From contig CAZKIU010000019.1 of the NCBI GenBank assembly GCA_964552955.1, positions 3,809 to 67,808 on the forward strand: 64,000 bases of DNA, written 5' to 3'. The position numbers were made by a program, and so were the translations under genes. Of this stretch, positions 34,538 through 43,812 are shown one piece after another (positions within the stretch are counted from its first letter, which is position 1; the number at the start of each line of letters is the position of its first letter). The notes below the pieces were generated by a model. It searched no databases and was not told the origin of the DNA. It saw nothing but the letters and a program-made list of their open reading frames with translations. The DNA is from UBA1413 sp964552955 (GTDB taxonomy: Bacteria; Bacteroidota; Bacteroidia; Bacteroidales; Prolixibacteraceae).

Positions 34538-37500
34538 ATGGTTTCAGGCAACGCACAGCGTTTAAGTAAATTGGCAAAAGAGTTCAACGTGGGAATCCAG
34601 ACGATTGTGGAATTTCTCCACAAGAAGGGTATCGTGGTAGATGCCAATCCCAATACCAAGGTCTCCGAGGACGTTTGCCAGCTCCTGGAAAAGGAGTACA
34701 AGGGCGATGTCAAGGTAAAACGGGATGCTGAGCAGATCACCCTTCGTCAGCAGCGTCCCCGCAAAGAGGTCATCACCCTGGAAGATATCTCCAGGAAGGA
34801 TGAACCTGAAGAAGATTATCCCGAGGACGTTTTGGAAGTCAGGGATCTGAAGAAGACGGCAGCTGCAGCAGCCCATAAACCCAAGGAAAAAGCGAAGCCT
34901 GTGGAGCAGCACGAGGAGATGCCCCGTGAGGCTTTCATTAAGCCCTTTAAGATAGTGGATCAGATAGAGTTGAAAGATTTGCCGGGGGCAAAGAAGAAAG
35001 CCACGGAGAAACCAGAGGAGCCGTCGGTGGTGAAGGGCGGGGTCAAGGTACCGCCTCAGGTAGAGGTGGAAACCCCAGCGGTCACTGCGCCAGCCACGGG
35101 AGAGGCCATAATGGATACCAGCAAGACGGGTGGTGGTGATGGTGGTGGAGTGGTACCGGAAAAACCTGCCCCGGGTGCACCCCGGGAGGCTGGCAGCCAG
35201 CCTGAGGAAATAGTTAGCCGGAAACCTGTTGAAAAGGAGGTTCCTGTGACTGTCGAAAGTCAGGCGCCATCGGTTTCGGCGCCGGCGGCCCCCGCAGCCC
35301 CTGCCGCCCCTGCTGCCCCTGCGACCCCTGCCGTCCAGGAGTATATCCCCACAGATGTACCACGCATGGATGAACCCCGTGTGGTAGGGAAAATCAACCT
35401 TGACGAGCTGAACACCCGCACCCGCCCCGAGAAAAAAAGCCGCGAAGAGCGGGAACAGGAGCGGCGCGAGAAGATACGCCATGAAAAGGAGAGCCGTCAG
35501 AGGGCAGCTGCTCCGGCGGAAGTGAAGGCCGAGGGTGCGCCAGTGGCCCCCGCGGAACCCGAACTCATTAAGGCCAGAGCCGAAAAACTGGCAGGGCCGA
35601 CCATCGTAGGCAAGATCCAGTTGCCCGTGGAAAAAGATAAAAAAGGAACCTCCGACAGTGACAAGGAGCGCCGCAAGAAACGCCGCAAGAGAATACAGAA
35701 AGACACCGAAAAAGTGAACCTGCAGGCCCGGCCCCATGATGATGCCAAGAAAGTGGAGGAAGCCAAGAAGCCAAGCCGCAAGAAAAAACTGTTGAAGAAA
35801 GAGGTCAACGAAGAGGATGTGCAGAAGCAGATCAAGGATACGCTGGCCCGACTGACCTCCAAGGGAACCAAGTCGAAGGGGTCGAAATACCGGCGTGAGA
35901 AAAGGGCGATATTCAGTGAGCGGGCGGCTGCTGAGGCTGAACTCAAGGATCAGCAGAAGAATATCCTCAAGATGACCGAGTTTGTAACGGTCAACGAGCT
36001 GGCCACCATGATGAATGTTCCGGTGACCAAGATCATCGCTACCTGTATGAGTCTGGGGCTTTTCGTCTCCATCAACCAGCGGCTCGATGCCGAGACCTTA
36101 ACGGTGGTTGCCGACGAGTTTGGTTATAAGGTGGAGTTTGTGAGTGTGGATATTCAGGAGGCCATTGAGGAGCATGAGGACCATCCCGAGGATCTGGAGT
36201 CCCGGCCACCGATCATCACCGTCATGGGCCATGTCGACCATGGAAAGACCTCCTTGCTCGACTACATCCGCAATACCAACGTGATTGCCGGGGAAGCCGG
36301 GGGGATCACCCAACATATCGGGGCTTACAATGTGAAACTCCCCGACGGGCGGAAGATCACCTTCCTCGACACGCCGGGTCATGAGGCCTTTACGGCCATG
36401 CGTGCCCGTGGAGCCCAGATCACCGATATCGTCATCATCATCGTGGCGGCTGACGACAGCGTCATGCCCCAGACCGTAGAAGCCATCAACCATGCTTCTG
36501 CGGCGGGGGTGCCCATCGTCTTTGCCATTAATAAGATAGATAAACCAGGTGCCAACCCTGAGAAAATCAAGGAGGCTTTGGCCAATATGAATTACCTGGT
36601 GGAGGAGTGGGGCGGCAAATACCAGTCGCATGACATCTCCGCTAAAAAGGGGACTGGCGTGCATGAACTTCTCGAGAAGGTGCTTCTGGAAGCCGAGCTG
36701 CTTGATCTGAAAGCCAACCCCGGCAAGAATGCCACTGGAACCATCATCGAGTCGTCACTCGACAAAGGGAGGGGGTATGTGGCCACCATGCTGGTGCAGT
36801 CAGGGACCCTCCGGGGCGGGGATGTGGTCCTGGCCGGGCAGCATTTCGGGCATGTAAAGGCGATGTTCAATGAGCGCAATCAGCGCATCGACAGTGCCGG
36901 CCCATCGGAACCCGTCATCATCCTGGGATTGGATGGAGCCCCTCAGGCGGGCGACAAGTTCCATGTGATGGAGAACGAAAGGGATGCCCGCCAAATCGCC
37001 AACAAACGGGAGCAACTGGCACGCGAACAGGGACTCAGAACCCAGAAGCACATTACCCTCGACGAAATCGGCCGCCGGATTGCCATCGGCAGCTTCCAGG
37101 AACTCAACCTGATTGTCAAGGGCGACGTCGACGGCTCTATCGAAGCCCTCTCCGACTCCCTCATCAAACTGTCGACCGAGAAAATCCAGGTCAACGTGAT
37201 CCATAAGGCGGTCGGACAGATCTCTGAGTCGGATATCATGCTGGCCTCGGCTTCAGAAGCCATCGTCGTCGGATTCCAGGTAAGGCCCTCATTGAGTGCC
37301 CGCAAACTGGCCGAGAAGGAACAGATCGACATCAGGTTGTACTCCATCATTTACGATGCCATCAACGAGATCAAGGCGGCCATGCAGGGTATGCTTTCCC
37401 CGGAAATCAAGGAGGAGATCACCGGTACCCTCGAAATCCTCGAGATCTTCAAGGTGACCAAGGTGGGGACCGTAGCCGGATGTATCGTGCGCGATGGAAA

Positions 37501-37708
37501 AATCAGCCGCAACAACAAGATCAGGGTGATCCGCGACGGCATTGTCATCTATACGGGTAACCTGGGCTCTCTGAAACGGTTCAAGGAGGATGTCAAAGAG
37601 GTCAAGAATGGCTATGAATGTGGTCTGAATATCGACAATTTCAATGACCTCAAAACGGGCGACAATATCGAATCATTCGTTGAGGTCGAAGTGGCAGGGG
37701 TTCTCTGA
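34538..37708 (+). CDS. infB: Translation initiation factor IF-2
   Basis: This 1056-residue GTPase brings initiator tRNA to the 30S subunit. An IF2N helical domain begins at residue 5 (RLSKLAKEFNVGIQTIVEFL). A long charged and low-complexity region follows to about residue 480, with an alanine-proline repeat near residues 250-263 and lysine/arginine-rich stretches. The G domain begins near 560: GHVDHGKT (G1), DTPGHE (G3), NKIDKP (G4) and SAKKGTG (G5). Domains II to IV complete the protein. It is longer than E. coli IF-2, as in other Bacteroidetes, because of the linker. It is the last gene of the rimP operon. Confidence 0.97.
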   Translation: MVSGNAQRLSKLAKEFNVGIQTIVEFLHKKGIVVDANPNTKVSEDVCQLLEKEYKGDVKVKRDAEQITLRQQRPRKEVITLEDISRKDEPEEDYPEDVLEVRDLKKTAAAAAHKPKEKAKPVEQHEEMPREAFIKPFKIVDQIELKDLPGAKKKATEKPEEPSVVKGGVKVPPQVEVETPAVTAPATGEAIMDTSKTGGGDGGGVVPEKPAPGAPREAGSQPEEIVSRKPVEKEVPVTVESQAPSVSAPAAPAAPAAPAAPATPAVQEYIPTDVPRMDEPRVVGKINLDELNTRTRPEKKSREEREQERREKIRHEKESRQRAAAPAEVKAEGAPVAPAEPELIKARAEKLAGPTIVGKIQLPVEKDKKGTSDSDKERRKKRRKRIQKDTEKVNLQARPHDDAKKVEEAKKPSRKKKLLKKEVNEEDVQKQIKDTLARLTSKGTKSKGSKYRREKRAIFSERAAAEAELKDQQKNILKMTEFVTVNELATMMNVPVTKIIATCMSLGLFVSINQRLDAETLTVVADEFGYKVEFVSVDIQEAIEEHEDHPEDLESRPPIITVMGHVDHGKTSLLDYIRNTNVIAGEAGGITQHIGAYNVKLPDGRKITFLDTPGHEAFTAMRARGAQITDIVIIIVAADDSVMPQTVEAINHASAAGVPIVFAINKIDKPGANPEKIKEALANMNYLVEEWGGKYQSHDISAKKGTGVHELLEKVLLEAELLDLKANPGKNATGTIIESSLDKGRGYVATMLVQSGTLRGGDVVLAGQHFGHVKAMFNERNQRIDSAGPSEPVIILGLDGAPQAGDKFHVMENERDARQIANKREQLAREQGLRTQKHITLDEIGRRIAIGSFQELNLIVKGDVDGSIEALSDSLIKLSTEKIQVNVIHKAVGQISESDIMLASASEAIVVGFQVRPSLSARKLAEKEQIDIRLYSIIYDAINEIKAAMQGMLSPEIKEEITGTLEILEIFKVTKVGTVAGCIVRDGKISRNNKIRVIRDGIVIYTGNLGSLKRFKEDVKEVKNGYECGLNIDNFNDLKTGDNIESFVEVEVAGVL

Positions 37709-37710
37709 TC

Positions 37711-37826
37711 CCGGCCGACTGCTCCCCCCAACAGGGGTTTCAACCCAGGTCAGGATATAAGCGGGGGAGAGGGAGGACCGGCCGGAACCCAAAGTAAAAT
37801 AGGGACTTCACGGAATGGCCGTGAAG
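37711..37826 (+). other. Structured infB-tatA intergenic region with two inverted repeats
   Basis: CCGGCC at 37711-37716 pairs with 37780-37785, and CTCCCCC at 37722-37728 with 37763-37769, making one nested hairpin. A second hairpin with a perfect 8-bp stem lies at 37806-37813 and 37819-37826 (CTTCACGG with CCGTGAAG). Neither is followed by a T run, so these are not ordinary terminators. They may be mRNA processing or stability elements. Confidence 0.45.
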
Positions 37827-37853
37827 AAATAGGATGGCTAATCGAAATATGTT

Positions 37854-38102
37854 ATGAGCGGAGGAGAAATCATTGTGGTAGTCCTGGTGGCTTTGCTCCT
37901 GTTTGGAGCAAAGTCGATTCCTGACATTGCCCGGATGATGGGCAAGGGAATGCGTGAATTCAAGAAGGCAACCAGTGAGATTCAGCGTGAAATCAATGAC
38001 AATACGGGTGACCTCAGGAAGGACTTCACTAAGATCGCCGATGATGTCAAAAAGGAAGCCGATACCATTAAAAAGCAGGTGGAGGATGAGGCTGCCGGCT
38101 GA
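37854..38102 (+). CDS. tatA: Twin-arginine translocase subunit TatA/E
   Basis: This 82-residue protein forms the pore component of the Tat pathway, which exports folded proteins. It has the one N-terminal helix (GGEIIVVVLVALLLFGAKSIP, FG at residues 17-18), the amphipathic helix IARMMGKGMREFKKA and a charged tail with many lysine and glutamate residues. The family's usual length is 60-90. No tatC is in the window. The internal twin-arginine-like segment of the DoxX fusion protein would need this machinery. Confidence 0.9.
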   Translation: MSGGEIIVVVLVALLLFGAKSIPDIARMMGKGMREFKKATSEIQREINDNTGDLRKDFTKIADDVKKEADTIKKQVEDEAAG

Positions 38103-38110
38103 GGACGACC

Positions 38111-38764
38111 ATGATCAGAGCAGAGAATATCAGGAAGTCATTTGGGGCGTTGCAGGTTTTGCGGGGCATTGACCTGGAGGTACCTGCCGGTAAAATATAC
38201 TCCATTGTGGGGGCCAGTGGTGCAGGCAAGACTACCCTTTTGCAGATCCTGGGGACCCTGAGTCTTCCCGATACAGGCAAGGTGTGGATCGATGGCCACG
38301 ATGTGTCGGGGTTGGATGAAAAGGAACTCTCCCGCTTCCGGAACCGTAAACTGGGCTTTGTCTTTCAGTTTCACCATCTTCTGCCTGAGTTCACCGCGCT
38401 TGAGAATGTGGCCCTGCCGGCCTATATCGCCGGTTATTCGAGGAACAAAGCCGAAACACGCAGCCGCGAGCTCCTTCACTTTCTGGGTTTAGACGATCGC
38501 CGTGATCATAAACCCTCCCAGCTCTCCGGAGGAGAAAAACAACGGGTCGCCGTGGCTCGTGCCCTGGTCAACAAACCGGCAGTCATCCTGGCCGATGAAC
38601 CCTCGGGAAACCTTGACTCCCGCAATCGCGATGAACTTCATGATTTGCTTTTTACCCTCCGCAACGATATGGGACAGACCTTTATCATCGTCACCCATGA
38701 CGACTCCTTTGCCGAACGGAGCGACAAGATCATCCATATCAAAGACGGACTGATCCTCCGATGA
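38111..38764 (+). CDS. lolD: ABC transporter ATPase, LolD/MacB type
   Basis: This 217-residue ATPase has Walker A (GASGAGKTT near residue 36), the Q-loop FVFQFHHLLPEFTALENV, which is very typical of LolD, the signature LSGGEKQRVAVARAL and Walker B VILADEPSGNLDS. LolD works with LolC/E to free lipoproteins from the inner membrane for delivery to the outer membrane; a MacB or FtsE role is less likely. No permease gene is adjacent. It starts eight bases after tatA and its stop overlaps the next start (ATGA). Confidence 0.88.
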   Translation: MIRAENIRKSFGALQVLRGIDLEVPAGKIYSIVGASGAGKTTLLQILGTLSLPDTGKVWIDGHDVSGLDEKELSRFRNRKLGFVFQFHHLLPEFTALENVALPAYIAGYSRNKAETRSRELLHFLGLDDRRDHKPSQLSGGEKQRVAVARALVNKPAVILADEPSGNLDSRNRDELHDLLFTLRNDMGQTFIIVTHDDSFAERSDKIIHIKDGLILR

Positions 38765-39528
38765 ACCCTGAAGAACTCAGGGAGTTCCTGGAAGAAAAGG
38801 TCCTTTTTTACAACCGGCCCCTCTTTGTACAAACCGATCCGGTAAGTCTGCCCCGTAGTTTCACCAGAAAAGAGAATGCCGAGATTGCCGGTTTCCTGGC
38901 AGCTACCATCGCCTGGGGCAAAAGGGAACAGATCCTCGTGAACGGCCGTCGCCTGATGGCCCTCATGGACAACCATCCTTATGAGTTTCTCACGGAGGGC
39001 TCCCCTGCGGAGTTCCTGCGGGCCTCCCGCTTCTGCCACCGCACCTTCAATGGGGAGGATGCCATTTTCTTTTTTCAGGCCCTGAGGCATATTTATACCA
39101 CTCGCGGGGGACTGGAGGAGGTTTTTACCAGGGGGTATCGCGAGGGGGGCCATGTTGCCGCGGCGCTGGTTTACTTCAGGGAGGTTTTCCTGGAGTCAGG
39201 AGCTCCCCTGCGGAGCAGGCGCCATGTCGCCGATGTCCGTTCCGGTTCCGCTGCCAAGCGGCTCAATATGTTCCTGCGCTGGATGGTCCGCGATGACAAC
39301 AGAGGCGTTGACCTGGGGCTCTGGAAAGGGATCCCCCCATCAGCCCTGATGCTCCCGCTCGACCTCCATACCGGAAACGTCAGCCGCAAACTCGGACTGC
39401 TGACCCGTCAACAGAACGACTGGAAAGCCGTGGAAGAGGTAACTTGTCACTTGCGCCGCTTCGATAGGGAGGATCCTGTGAAATATGATTTCGCCCTCTT
39501 TGGATTGGGTATCTATGAGGGCTTCTGA
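38761..39528 (+). CDS. TIGR02757 family protein (DUF2400), unknown function
   Basis: This 255-residue protein has the segments that I associate with the TIGR02757/DUF2400 family of Bacteroidetes: DPVSLPRSFTRKENAEIAGFLAA, TIAWGKREQI, RLNMFLRWMVRDDNRGVDLGLWKG and the C-terminal VKYDFALFGLGI. The arrangement near IPPSALMLPLDLHTGNVSRKLGL recalls helix-hairpin-helix DNA glycosylase-like folds, but there is no proven role. It overlaps the upstream ATPase by four bases, so the two are translationally coupled. Confidence 0.85.
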   Translation: MNPEELREFLEEKVLFYNRPLFVQTDPVSLPRSFTRKENAEIAGFLAATIAWGKREQILVNGRRLMALMDNHPYEFLTEGSPAEFLRASRFCHRTFNGEDAIFFFQALRHIYTTRGGLEEVFTRGYREGGHVAAALVYFREVFLESGAPLRSRRHVADVRSGSAAKRLNMFLRWMVRDDNRGVDLGLWKGIPPSALMLPLDLHTGNVSRKLGLLTRQQNDWKAVEEVTCHLRRFDREDPVKYDFALFGLGIYEGF

Positions 39529-39629
39529 TTCCTGGTTAAAGGGAATCCTGTGTCAGGCTACCGATGAGTCTCTGCCTGCCTGTCACAGGATAGCGCCGGA
39601 GATCAGGGAGCAGAAAGGGAGTCAGAGGT

Positions 39630-40292
39630 TCACTTAGAGTCTGTTTTCTCCCCATAGGCCAGATCCCCTGCATCACCCAAACCGGGTACGATATAGGACT
39701 TGGAGTTCATCCCCTCGTCGATGGCGCCCAGCCAGAGCGTCACCCGTGGGTCATCAATCCTGCTGGTGAGGTATTCGACGCCCTGCTGGCTGGCGATCAG
39801 CGATACCAGGTGGATGGCGGCAGGGTTGCCCTTACTCAGCAGGGCATGGTAGCTAATTTCCATGGATCTTCCGGAGGCCAGCATGGGATCGGAAAGGATG
39901 ACCACCTTTCCGTCGAGGCCAGGCGAAGACATGTATTCAAATTCGATTTGAAAGCTGTGGTCTTCGGTGTATTTCCGGTAGGCCGAGATAAAGCAGTTTT
40001 CGGCATGGTCGAAGATGCGGAGCATCCCATGGTGCATGGGGAGCCCGGCCCGCAGGATGGTGGCCAGCACCGGCTGCCGTTCCAGTTGAGGCACCATGGC
40101 CACTCCCAGGGGGGTCACCACTTCCGTCGCCCGAAAAACCAGTGTTTTGCTGATTTCATAGGCAAAGAGCTCTCCCAGACGCAGGAGGTTCTCTCTGAAA
40201 CGCAACGGATCGCTCTGGATCTTCTGATCCCTGATTTCTGCCAGATACTGGTCTATGATGGAGTGGCGGTTGCCCGAGATGATGATTTCCAT
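39630..40292 (-). CDS. upp: Uracil phosphoribosyltransferase
   Basis: This 220-residue cytoplasmic enzyme makes UMP from uracil and PRPP. It has the PRPP-binding loop (VVILSDPMLASGRSMEI near residues 130-146), ILRAGLPMHHGMLRIF near 78-93 and the uracil-binding C-terminal YIVPGLGDAGDLAYG. Length fits the family. It is divergent from the glycosyltransferase-like gene that starts at 40430. Confidence 0.95.
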   Translation of the reverse strand: MEIIISGNRHSIIDQYLAEIRDQKIQSDPLRFRENLLRLGELFAYEISKTLVFRATEVVTPLGVAMVPQLERQPVLATILRAGLPMHHGMLRIFDHAENCFISAYRKYTEDHSFQIEFEYMSSPGLDGKVVILSDPMLASGRSMEISYHALLSKGNPAAIHLVSLIASQQGVEYLTSRIDDPRVTLWLGAIDEGMNSKSYIVPGLGDAGDLAYGEKTDSK

Positions 40293-40403
40293 GGAGTTGG
40301 TGTTTAGCCGGGTTTCTGCCGGAACGAAAAAGCGCTCCGGGGAAACCCCGGTAAAGTTATATAAAAATTGGCCTTTTTAGGGCGGTTACCCCCGTGAAAC
40401 TCC

Positions 40404-40411
40404 TATTTTTG
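40404..40411 (+). promoter_or_regulatory. Possible -7 element before the polytopic glycosyltransferase gene
   Basis: TATTTTTG matches TAnnTTTG and lies 19 bases before the ATG at 40430. I do not find a TTG at the right distance upstream, so this is only half of a promoter. Confidence 0.4.
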
Positions 40412-40429
40412 CCCTAAACGGAACCCACT

Positions 40430-41956
40430 ATGAATCCATTCATGGGAAAAACATCCAAAGGATGGGCCCTAGCTGGGGAAGCTCTTCCCTGGGTGGCGCT
40501 CCTGGGCCTGGTCCTGGCCACCGCGGGGCTTCCCTTTTTCTGGGATACCCTCCAGTTGGCCTCGCGCCATGCCCATTTCTTCTATGAAAACCATTTCTCC
40601 TCCCTCTTCCTTCCCAACGATATGGACAGCGGGCACATCCCGGCTTTTGGGATGTATTTGGCGCTGATGTGGACGCTCCTGGGCAGAAGTCTGGTGGTGA
40701 GCCATCTGGCCATGCTCCCCTTTATCCTGGGCCTCCTTTTTTTCACCCGCAGGATTGCCGGTCGTCTCTTTCCCGGCCGGTATGCCTGGCTGATCACCCT
40801 GCTCCTCATTGCTGATGCCACCCTTGTGGCCCAGATGACCCTGGTCTCCCCTGATATCTGGATCGCCTGCTTCTTCACTATGGCCCTGTGGGCCCTCCTG
40901 GCCCGCAGAAGAGGCCTGCTGACCCTGGCTTTCCTGGGCCTGACCCTGACCAGCATGCGCGGCATGATGATGGTCGCTGCCTTCTTTATCACCGAAACAC
41001 TCCTCTTCCTCTTTCCGGCTGCAGGCACACCAAAGAATACTCAAGAACCCCGTGAGCCCCTGCTGAAAGGGTTCTTCCGCTATTTCCTCCAACAACTGCC
41101 GGTCTATCTGCCGGCCACCCTCACCGCCCTGCTCTACCTGGGAGCCCATTACCTCCGCACTGGCTGGATCGGCTACCATGCCGATATGCCCTGGTACGAC
41201 CATTTCGCCCGGGTCGACTTCCTGGGATTCCTGCGGAATATCCTCATCATGGCCTGGCGCCTGGCCGACCAGGGACGCCTCTTCTTCTGGATCACCGGCG
41301 CCCTGCTCATCCCTTATTTCCTCAGGGGTAAAACTAAAACCACCCCCGACGGCCGGCTGCTGATCCTCCTCTCCCTGGTGCTCCTCCTGGTCTTCAGCTA
41401 TTCGGCGCTCACCTATCGCAATCTCGCCGGCCACCGCTACTTCATCCCCCTCTTCCTGATGGTGGCCCTGACGGTTATGGTCCATCTCTTCCTGCTGGTC
41501 AAAAGGAAAAAAGCGATTCTGCTGGTTTTGGGTCTTCTTCTGGCCGGCGAACTCTCAGGGAATTTCTGGGTCTACCCCGATTCCATCGCCAAAGGATGGG
41601 ATGCCAGTTTGGCCTACCTGCCCTACCAGTACCTGCGGCGCGACATGAACCGCTACCTGGAGGAACAGGGGATTCCTCCCGACGCCATTGGAACCTCCTT
41701 CCCCAACAACGTGGCTTTTAAATACACCGACCTGACCGGTGACGCCCGTTCTTATGGAACGGCAGGCGAAGCTGACCCTGAATTCAGATACCTCCTCTGG
41801 TCCAATGTCTTCAATGACTTTCCGGAAGCACTTAAAGCGCGTCTTGACAGCGAATGGGAAAAGGTCAGGGTGTTACAGTCGTGGCAGGTCAGGATGATTC
41901 TTTATGAAAATCCGGCACCGGCCGGCGCGACCCAGGGAACCACAGGGGGGCGCTGA
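40430..41956 (+). CDS. Polytopic membrane protein, glycosyltransferase family 39/83-like
   Basis: This 508-residue inner-membrane protein has about ten hydrophobic helices. The first luminal loop, with the WDTLQLASRHAHFFYENHF and DMDSGHIPAFGMYLAL segments near residues 40-80, is like the acidic D-x-x-x loop of ArnT/PMT-type transferases, which use polyprenyl-phosphate sugars. A soluble C-terminal domain follows from about residue 385. The acceptor is unknown; lipid A, protein or a surface glycan are possible. Arginine- and leucine-rich helices and repeated LLL stretches fit a membrane protein. Confidence 0.72.
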   Translation: MNPFMGKTSKGWALAGEALPWVALLGLVLATAGLPFFWDTLQLASRHAHFFYENHFSSLFLPNDMDSGHIPAFGMYLALMWTLLGRSLVVSHLAMLPFILGLLFFTRRIAGRLFPGRYAWLITLLLIADATLVAQMTLVSPDIWIACFFTMALWALLARRRGLLTLAFLGLTLTSMRGMMMVAAFFITETLLFLFPAAGTPKNTQEPREPLLKGFFRYFLQQLPVYLPATLTALLYLGAHYLRTGWIGYHADMPWYDHFARVDFLGFLRNILIMAWRLADQGRLFFWITGALLIPYFLRGKTKTTPDGRLLILLSLVLLLVFSYSALTYRNLAGHRYFIPLFLMVALTVMVHLFLLVKRKKAILLVLGLLLAGELSGNFWVYPDSIAKGWDASLAYLPYQYLRRDMNRYLEEQGIPPDAIGTSFPNNVAFKYTDLTGDARSYGTAGEADPEFRYLLWSNVFNDFPEALKARLDSEWEKVRVLQSWQVRMILYENPAPAGATQGTTGGR

Positions 41957-41994
41957 CCTTTGTCAGGAAAGCTCGGAATTGAGGCTGTTCCATG

Positions 41995-42771
41995 TCATTG
42001 CTGCACTTTGGTGCACCTGAAAATCAATTCCCGTTCACCGTTGCCGGTGCTCATTCTCCGGCGTTCCTCCCCCTTCATGTGAGCGGCGTAGTCGATCTCT
42101 TCGATGAGGATTCCCGGGCGTTGAAGCCGGTGGGCGAAGTCGCGGCCATGGCGTCTGACCAGGTCGGGCTCCCCGTAACGGGCCAACCGCTCCTGCGCGG
42201 TGGTCACCCCGGCATCCTCCAAGGTCACGGGATTCCTCAGGTCTAAGAGGGTCATCACCAGGGCTTCCCCCCCGGGAGTCAGCACCCGGTAGATTTCATC
42301 AATGGCCCGGGGTTCGTCGGGAACATGCCCCAGGACATGGGAGCAGATGACATAATCAAAAGAATTATCGGGATAGGGAATGCGGGTGATGTCGGCCACT
42401 ACTTCCCCCAGGGCGGGATTGATATCGGCAGCGATGTAGTCCCCCGGGCGGGCCGACCGTTTGATTCTTTTGAGGATACTCCCTTCCGGGGCGAAGTGGA
42501 GGGTGCGGGTGCCCGGGGTGAATACCCGGGTTTCCCTTTCCAGATAGGCCATCAGAACCCGCGTTCTTTCCAGGGAGTGGCACCAGGGACAGAGGGCGTT
42601 GGGGCGGGGCTGGTTGCCGTAGGGCAAGAACTTGCGGAAACTCCTGCCACAGCAGTTACAGGTGAAGGCCTTCCCCCTGAGGGTTAGGCTCCGCAGCCGC
42701 ATTCCCGTCATCAGCAGGGCAATACGTTGTTTCTCGGGCATCAGGGCCCGCACCAGGGTGTGAATCATCAT
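41995..42771 (-). CDS. SAM-dependent methyltransferase with an N-terminal zinc ribbon
   Basis: This 258-residue protein has two CxxC pairs (CNCCG near residue 39 and CPWCH near 61) that look like a zinc ribbon, then a class I methyltransferase fold: LHFAPEGS replacing the usual glycine-rich motif I, YIAADINPA (acidic end of beta 2), VADITRIPYPDNSFDYVICSHVLGHV (motif for the adenine side) and EIYRVLTPGGEALVM. Such proteins often belong to polysaccharide or O-antigen clusters. It overlaps the upstream deacetylase by four bases (ATGA). Confidence 0.85.
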   Translation of the reverse strand: MMIHTLVRALMPEKQRIALLMTGMRLRSLTLRGKAFTCNCCGRSFRKFLPYGNQPRPNALCPWCHSLERTRVLMAYLERETRVFTPGTRTLHFAPEGSILKRIKRSARPGDYIAADINPALGEVVADITRIPYPDNSFDYVICSHVLGHVPDEPRAIDEIYRVLTPGGEALVMTLLDLRNPVTLEDAGVTTAQERLARYGEPDLVRRHGRDFAHRLQRPGILIEEIDYAAHMKGEERRRMSTGNGERELIFRCTKVQQ

Positions 42772-43799
42772 CGGTTGATTTTATTTTTACCAAAAGGAGC
42801 TTTCATCAGGAAGTAGAGATATTCTTCCCTGAGGATGGCCCGGGCCGGGAGGTCACCCCGTTCCATGGGGATCCGGTGAAGATGGCGCGGAAACGCCTCC
42901 TTCTTGAGGCCTGAGATGCCAAACGTCAGGCTGATCTTTCCGGTGGGTGGGTGCACCTGGTGAAAGAAACTGGCTGGCACCTCCTCGTCGGAGAAAGGGA
43001 AAGAAAAGAGCAGGGGGGCCACGCCCATCTGTTCTTCCAGCCAGCGGGTAGATTCCAGGGCCTGCCGCAGTTGTTCCTCATGCGAGAGCTGGCGGAACAG
43101 GGGATGGTCCACTCCGTGGGCTCCCACCGTGAAACCCTGGTGGATCAATGCTCTGATCTCCTCTTCGTTGAGATAGACCTCCTGGTGGCGCAGGTAATCC
43201 CCGAAGTCCACGCCCAGTCTGGGGGCTACTTGCTGAAGGAGCTCCCTATGTCTGTAGTCGATTGCCAGCAGTTGCTCCCGGAGGGTGGGGGCTTTGATCC
43301 CCCCGGAGGTCAGGATTTCTGAAGCCTCCCTGAGGCTCTTCTCCCCTGCTGCTCTCACCTCGAGGATGCTGAGGAGCAGGGAGACCCCGAAACGGTAAAA
43401 GAGGTCCCGGTTGCCAATAAAGCGGGTGTTGACGAAGAAGGTGGCCGGGATCCCCATTTCCCTGAGCAGGGGGGCAATGACGGTCGCCACTTCCTTCAGT
43501 CCGTCGTCGAAGGAGAGATGGATTAGGGGTTTGCGGGGCGCGGGGGCTCCTGCGGCCAGGGCTTCGAGGGTGGCCACCTCCACCGGTTCAAAATGACGCA
43601 GGAGCCATTCCAGGTCCTGGCGGAAGATACGGGTATTTCGCGTCTGAAGGACATGGCGCAGGTGAGGCGGGGGCTGGTCACTGATGGCATGGTAAAAGGG
43701 AAGAATCACCTTTTGTTGTGAAAGGGCGGTCAGCAGCGGCAGGGGCAGAGGAGTGGCGGCCGTACGGGCCAGGGATCGCAGAAAGGGGTGGCTCTCCAT
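42768..43799 (-). CDS. Polysaccharide deacetylase family protein (NodB fold)
   Basis: From the ATG at 43799 this gives 343 residues; a longer frame from 43898 overlaps the upstream gene and lacks family character. The NodB core is seen as HLSFDDGLKE (the metal-binding DD), GIPATFFVNTRFIGN and VGAHGVDHPLF, which provides the HxxxH metal ligands. Family enzymes remove N- or O-acetyl groups from surface polysaccharide or peptidoglycan. It lies 13 bases after the acyltransferase-like gene and is coupled to the methyltransferase. Confidence 0.86.
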   Translation of the reverse strand: MESHPFLRSLARTAATPLPLPLLTALSQQKVILPFYHAISDQPPPHLRHVLQTRNTRIFRQDLEWLLRHFEPVEVATLEALAAGAPAPRKPLIHLSFDDGLKEVATVIAPLLREMGIPATFFVNTRFIGNRDLFYRFGVSLLLSILEVRAAGEKSLREASEILTSGGIKAPTLREQLLAIDYRHRELLQQVAPRLGVDFGDYLRHQEVYLNEEEIRALIHQGFTVGAHGVDHPLFRQLSHEEQLRQALESTRWLEEQMGVAPLLFSFPFSDEEVPASFFHQVHPPTGKISLTFGISGLKKEAFPRHLHRIPMERGDLPARAILREEYLYFLMKAPFGKNKINR

Positions 43800-43812
43800 G
43801 TGCAGGCGGTTT

